In this document: piece after piece, positions 62,765 to 64,000 of the stretch | Position numbering within the stretch: the first letter of the stretch is position 1 | Layout: each line of letters opens with the position of its first letter | Assembly: GCA_902363735.1 (NCBI GenBank) | Contig: CABJBA010000011.1 | Span: 124,001-188,000 of the forward strand | Source of the DNA: Clostridiaceae bacterium | GTDB taxonomy: Bacteria > Bacillota > Clostridia > Lachnospirales > Lachnospiraceae | Reading direction: 5' to 3' | Length of the DNA stretch: 64,000 bases | Made by a program: the position numbers and the translations under genes | The notes under the pieces: model-generated | Seen by the model: the letters and a program-made list of their open reading frames with translations, nothing else | Databases searched by the model: none | Told to the model about the DNA's origin: nothing

Positions 62765-64000
62765 TTATTGTTTAGTCTTTCGCTTATTCATCATTTCCCA
62801 CTCATTATTTGATTCTATTACTTTAACTACATAAAGATATTCTGCTTTTTCATCCTCCATTCCCTGAACAGGAAGTCCCAGTTTCTTATATCTCATAATT
62901 AAATCAATAATTTTCTTTTCCAGCACCTCACCTGGGGCGGAAATAGGGATTCCCGGTGGATAAACATAAACGAACTCCGCGGAAATACGTCCTGCACTCT
63001 CTGAAACAAGAACCTTCTCTCTAGGGCTATCCATGGCCTGTGCAATGGTCATCCCACTACCAATGTCTATATACTCTTCCGAAAGCAGTTCCTCTCCATT
63101 GTCATTTTTTTCTTTTAAAGAAATATCCGAATCAATCTCCAGCAGAGCCTCACAAAGCCGTTCAAGCCCTTCTTGAGTATCCGCAAGAGTAGTTATAGCT
63201 GTCACATAATCCGGACCACACATTTCCATTTCCAGATGATATTCTTTTCTCAGCCGTTCATCAAGCTCTGCTCCCGATAGTCCTGTCCTTTTTGTAGAAA
63301 TAATGATTTTGGAGCAATCCACATCATAAACCCCATACTCTCCCTTTTCCTGTCCTGTGAAAATCTTAAGGCCTTTCATATCAGACAATCGTCTCCGGAC
63401 TCCCTTAATTCTGTCATAAAAAGCTGTCATTTCCTTTAAACCTTCTTCTGACATGTATTGAATACAGTTTTCAATTCCAGCCATCATCACGTAAGAAGGA
63501 CTGCTGCTTTGATATATATGAACATATCGATCCAATTTTCCCATATCCACATACCCTTCCCTGACATGCATCAAAGCCGTTTGGGTAAAAGAAGGAAGGG
63601 TTTTATGAACACTATGAATTACAATATCAGCTCCTGATTCCAAAGCAGACACTGGAAATCCAGCTTTTTTTCCAAAAGAAAAATGTGCTCCATGAGCCTC
63701 ATCCACAATTAAAGGCAGATGATAACGATGCACAATCTCTGCAATGGCCTGTATATCCGATACAACACCATCATAAGTAGGAGACACCACAAGAACAGCC
63801 TCTATCTGGGGATGACTTATTAACAGTTCTTCTATTTTCTCCGGCAATAATCCACCTTGAAGGCCAAATTCTCCTATTAATTGTGGATAAACATATTTTA
63901 CTTTCAAATCATTGAGCAAAACTCCATGATAAGCAGACTTATGGCAATTTCTGCTCATCAGAATAGTTCCCCCACGTGATACAGTTCCGCTTATTGCACT
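62765..64000 (-). CDS. Orn/Lys/Arg decarboxylase-family PLP enzyme, partial (N-terminus off right edge)
   Basis: At least 412 residues to the right edge; the frame continues upstream of the first visible ATG (63958) with residues SAISGTVSRGGTIL, so the true start is outside. Aspartate-aminotransferase fold: LIVDEAHGAHFSF (PLP Asp and His) and SVHKTLPSFTQTA with the Schiff-base Lys, then the small C-terminal decarboxylase domain (YVYPPGIPISAPGEVL). YaaO/SpeA-like; arginine, lysine or ornithine cannot be told apart here. Neighbour order matches Bacillus yaaO. Confidence 0.88.
   Translation of the reverse strand, partial: SAISGTVSRGGTILMSRNCHKSAYHGVLLNDLKVKYVYPQLIGEFGLQGGLLPEKIEELLISHPQIEAVLVVSPTYDGVVSDIQAIAEIVHRYHLPLIVDEAHGAHFSFGKKAGFPVSALESGADIVIHSVHKTLPSFTQTALMHVREGYVDMGKLDRYVHIYQSSSPSYVMMAGIENCIQYMSEEGLKEMTAFYDRIKGVRRRLSDMKGLKIFTGQEKGEYGVYDVDCSKIIISTKRTGLSGAELDERLRKEYHLEMEMCGPDYVTAITTLADTQEGLERLCEALLEIDSDISLKEKNDNGEELLSEEYIDIGSGMTIAQAMDSPREKVLVSESAGRISAEFVYVYPPGIPISAPGEVLEKKIIDLIMRYKKLGLPVQGMEDEKAEYLYVVKVIESNNEWEMMNKRKTKQ

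Overview
The window looks like chromosome from an endospore-forming, low-to-mid GC anaerobe of the Bacillota, class Clostridia, most likely a Lachnospiraceae (Clostridium cluster XIVa) member. Reasons: spore genes (yyaC, spmA, ricT, a collagen-like spore-surface type gene with a possible sigma-K promoter), a clostridial type II fatty acid operon with FabK as enoyl reductase and a fused AccD-AccA, a membrane-free CBS/DRTGG family II pyrophosphatase, and strong AGGAGG ribosome sites. I see no rRNA, tRNA, CRISPR, phage or insertion sequence. Most genes lie on the minus strand.

Layout. (1) 1-1566: 5' part of a collagen-like Gly-X-Y protein on the minus strand; the long plus-strand frames over it are shadows of the repeat. 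(2) 2327-12032: a LacI-controlled sugar cluster: divergent lacI, lipoprotein binding protein, two CUT1 permeases, then a PhnP-like metallo-beta-lactamase phosphodiesterase, a calcineurin-type phosphoesterase, a tyrosine/serine-type phosphatase, a P-loop kinase and a GH13_18 sucrose-phosphorylase-like enzyme. This mix suggests uptake and dismantling of a phosphate-bearing alpha-glucoside and is the best candidate here for an undescribed catabolic system. (3) 12148-28142: RmlD-like reductase and a two-operon, synthase-type exopolysaccharide locus with two PilZ-fused family 2 glycosyltransferases, a four-unit NodB protein, a second divergent deacetylase, a GH18-like lipoprotein, a UDP-HexNAc dehydrogenase, a GT2-GtrA protein and a multispanning GT-C-like protein. 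An MCP chemoreceptor (28341-30020) is divergent from it.

(4) 30082-47860: housekeeping and small conserved clostridial genes: shikimate-kinase-like protein, flavin reductase, CBS pyrophosphatase, ROK glucokinase, transketolase, DUF5711 protein, a LysM membrane protein with an MPN-like front domain, yyaC, a coiled-coil membrane protein, a small orphan, lipoprotein, pgi, MTA/SAH nucleosidase, TSCPD protein, an orphan FliD-like protein and spmA. (5) 47972-58322: complete fatty acid initiation/elongation operon fabH-acpP-fabK-fabD-fabG-fabF-accB-fabZ-accC-accDA plus a nitronate monooxygenase-like gene; two near-identical FabT/FabR-type palindromes precede fabH and acpP, but no MarR regulator gene is present. 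(6) 58462-64000: rsmI, trmN6, ricT, holB, a guanylate-kinase-like gene and a PLP Orn/Lys/Arg decarboxylase cut by the right edge. This order mirrors the Bacillus yaaO-tmk-holB-yaaT-yabB-yabC block, with a guanylate-kinase-like gene in the place of tmk.

All assignments rest on reading motifs and context by eye; no database search was run.
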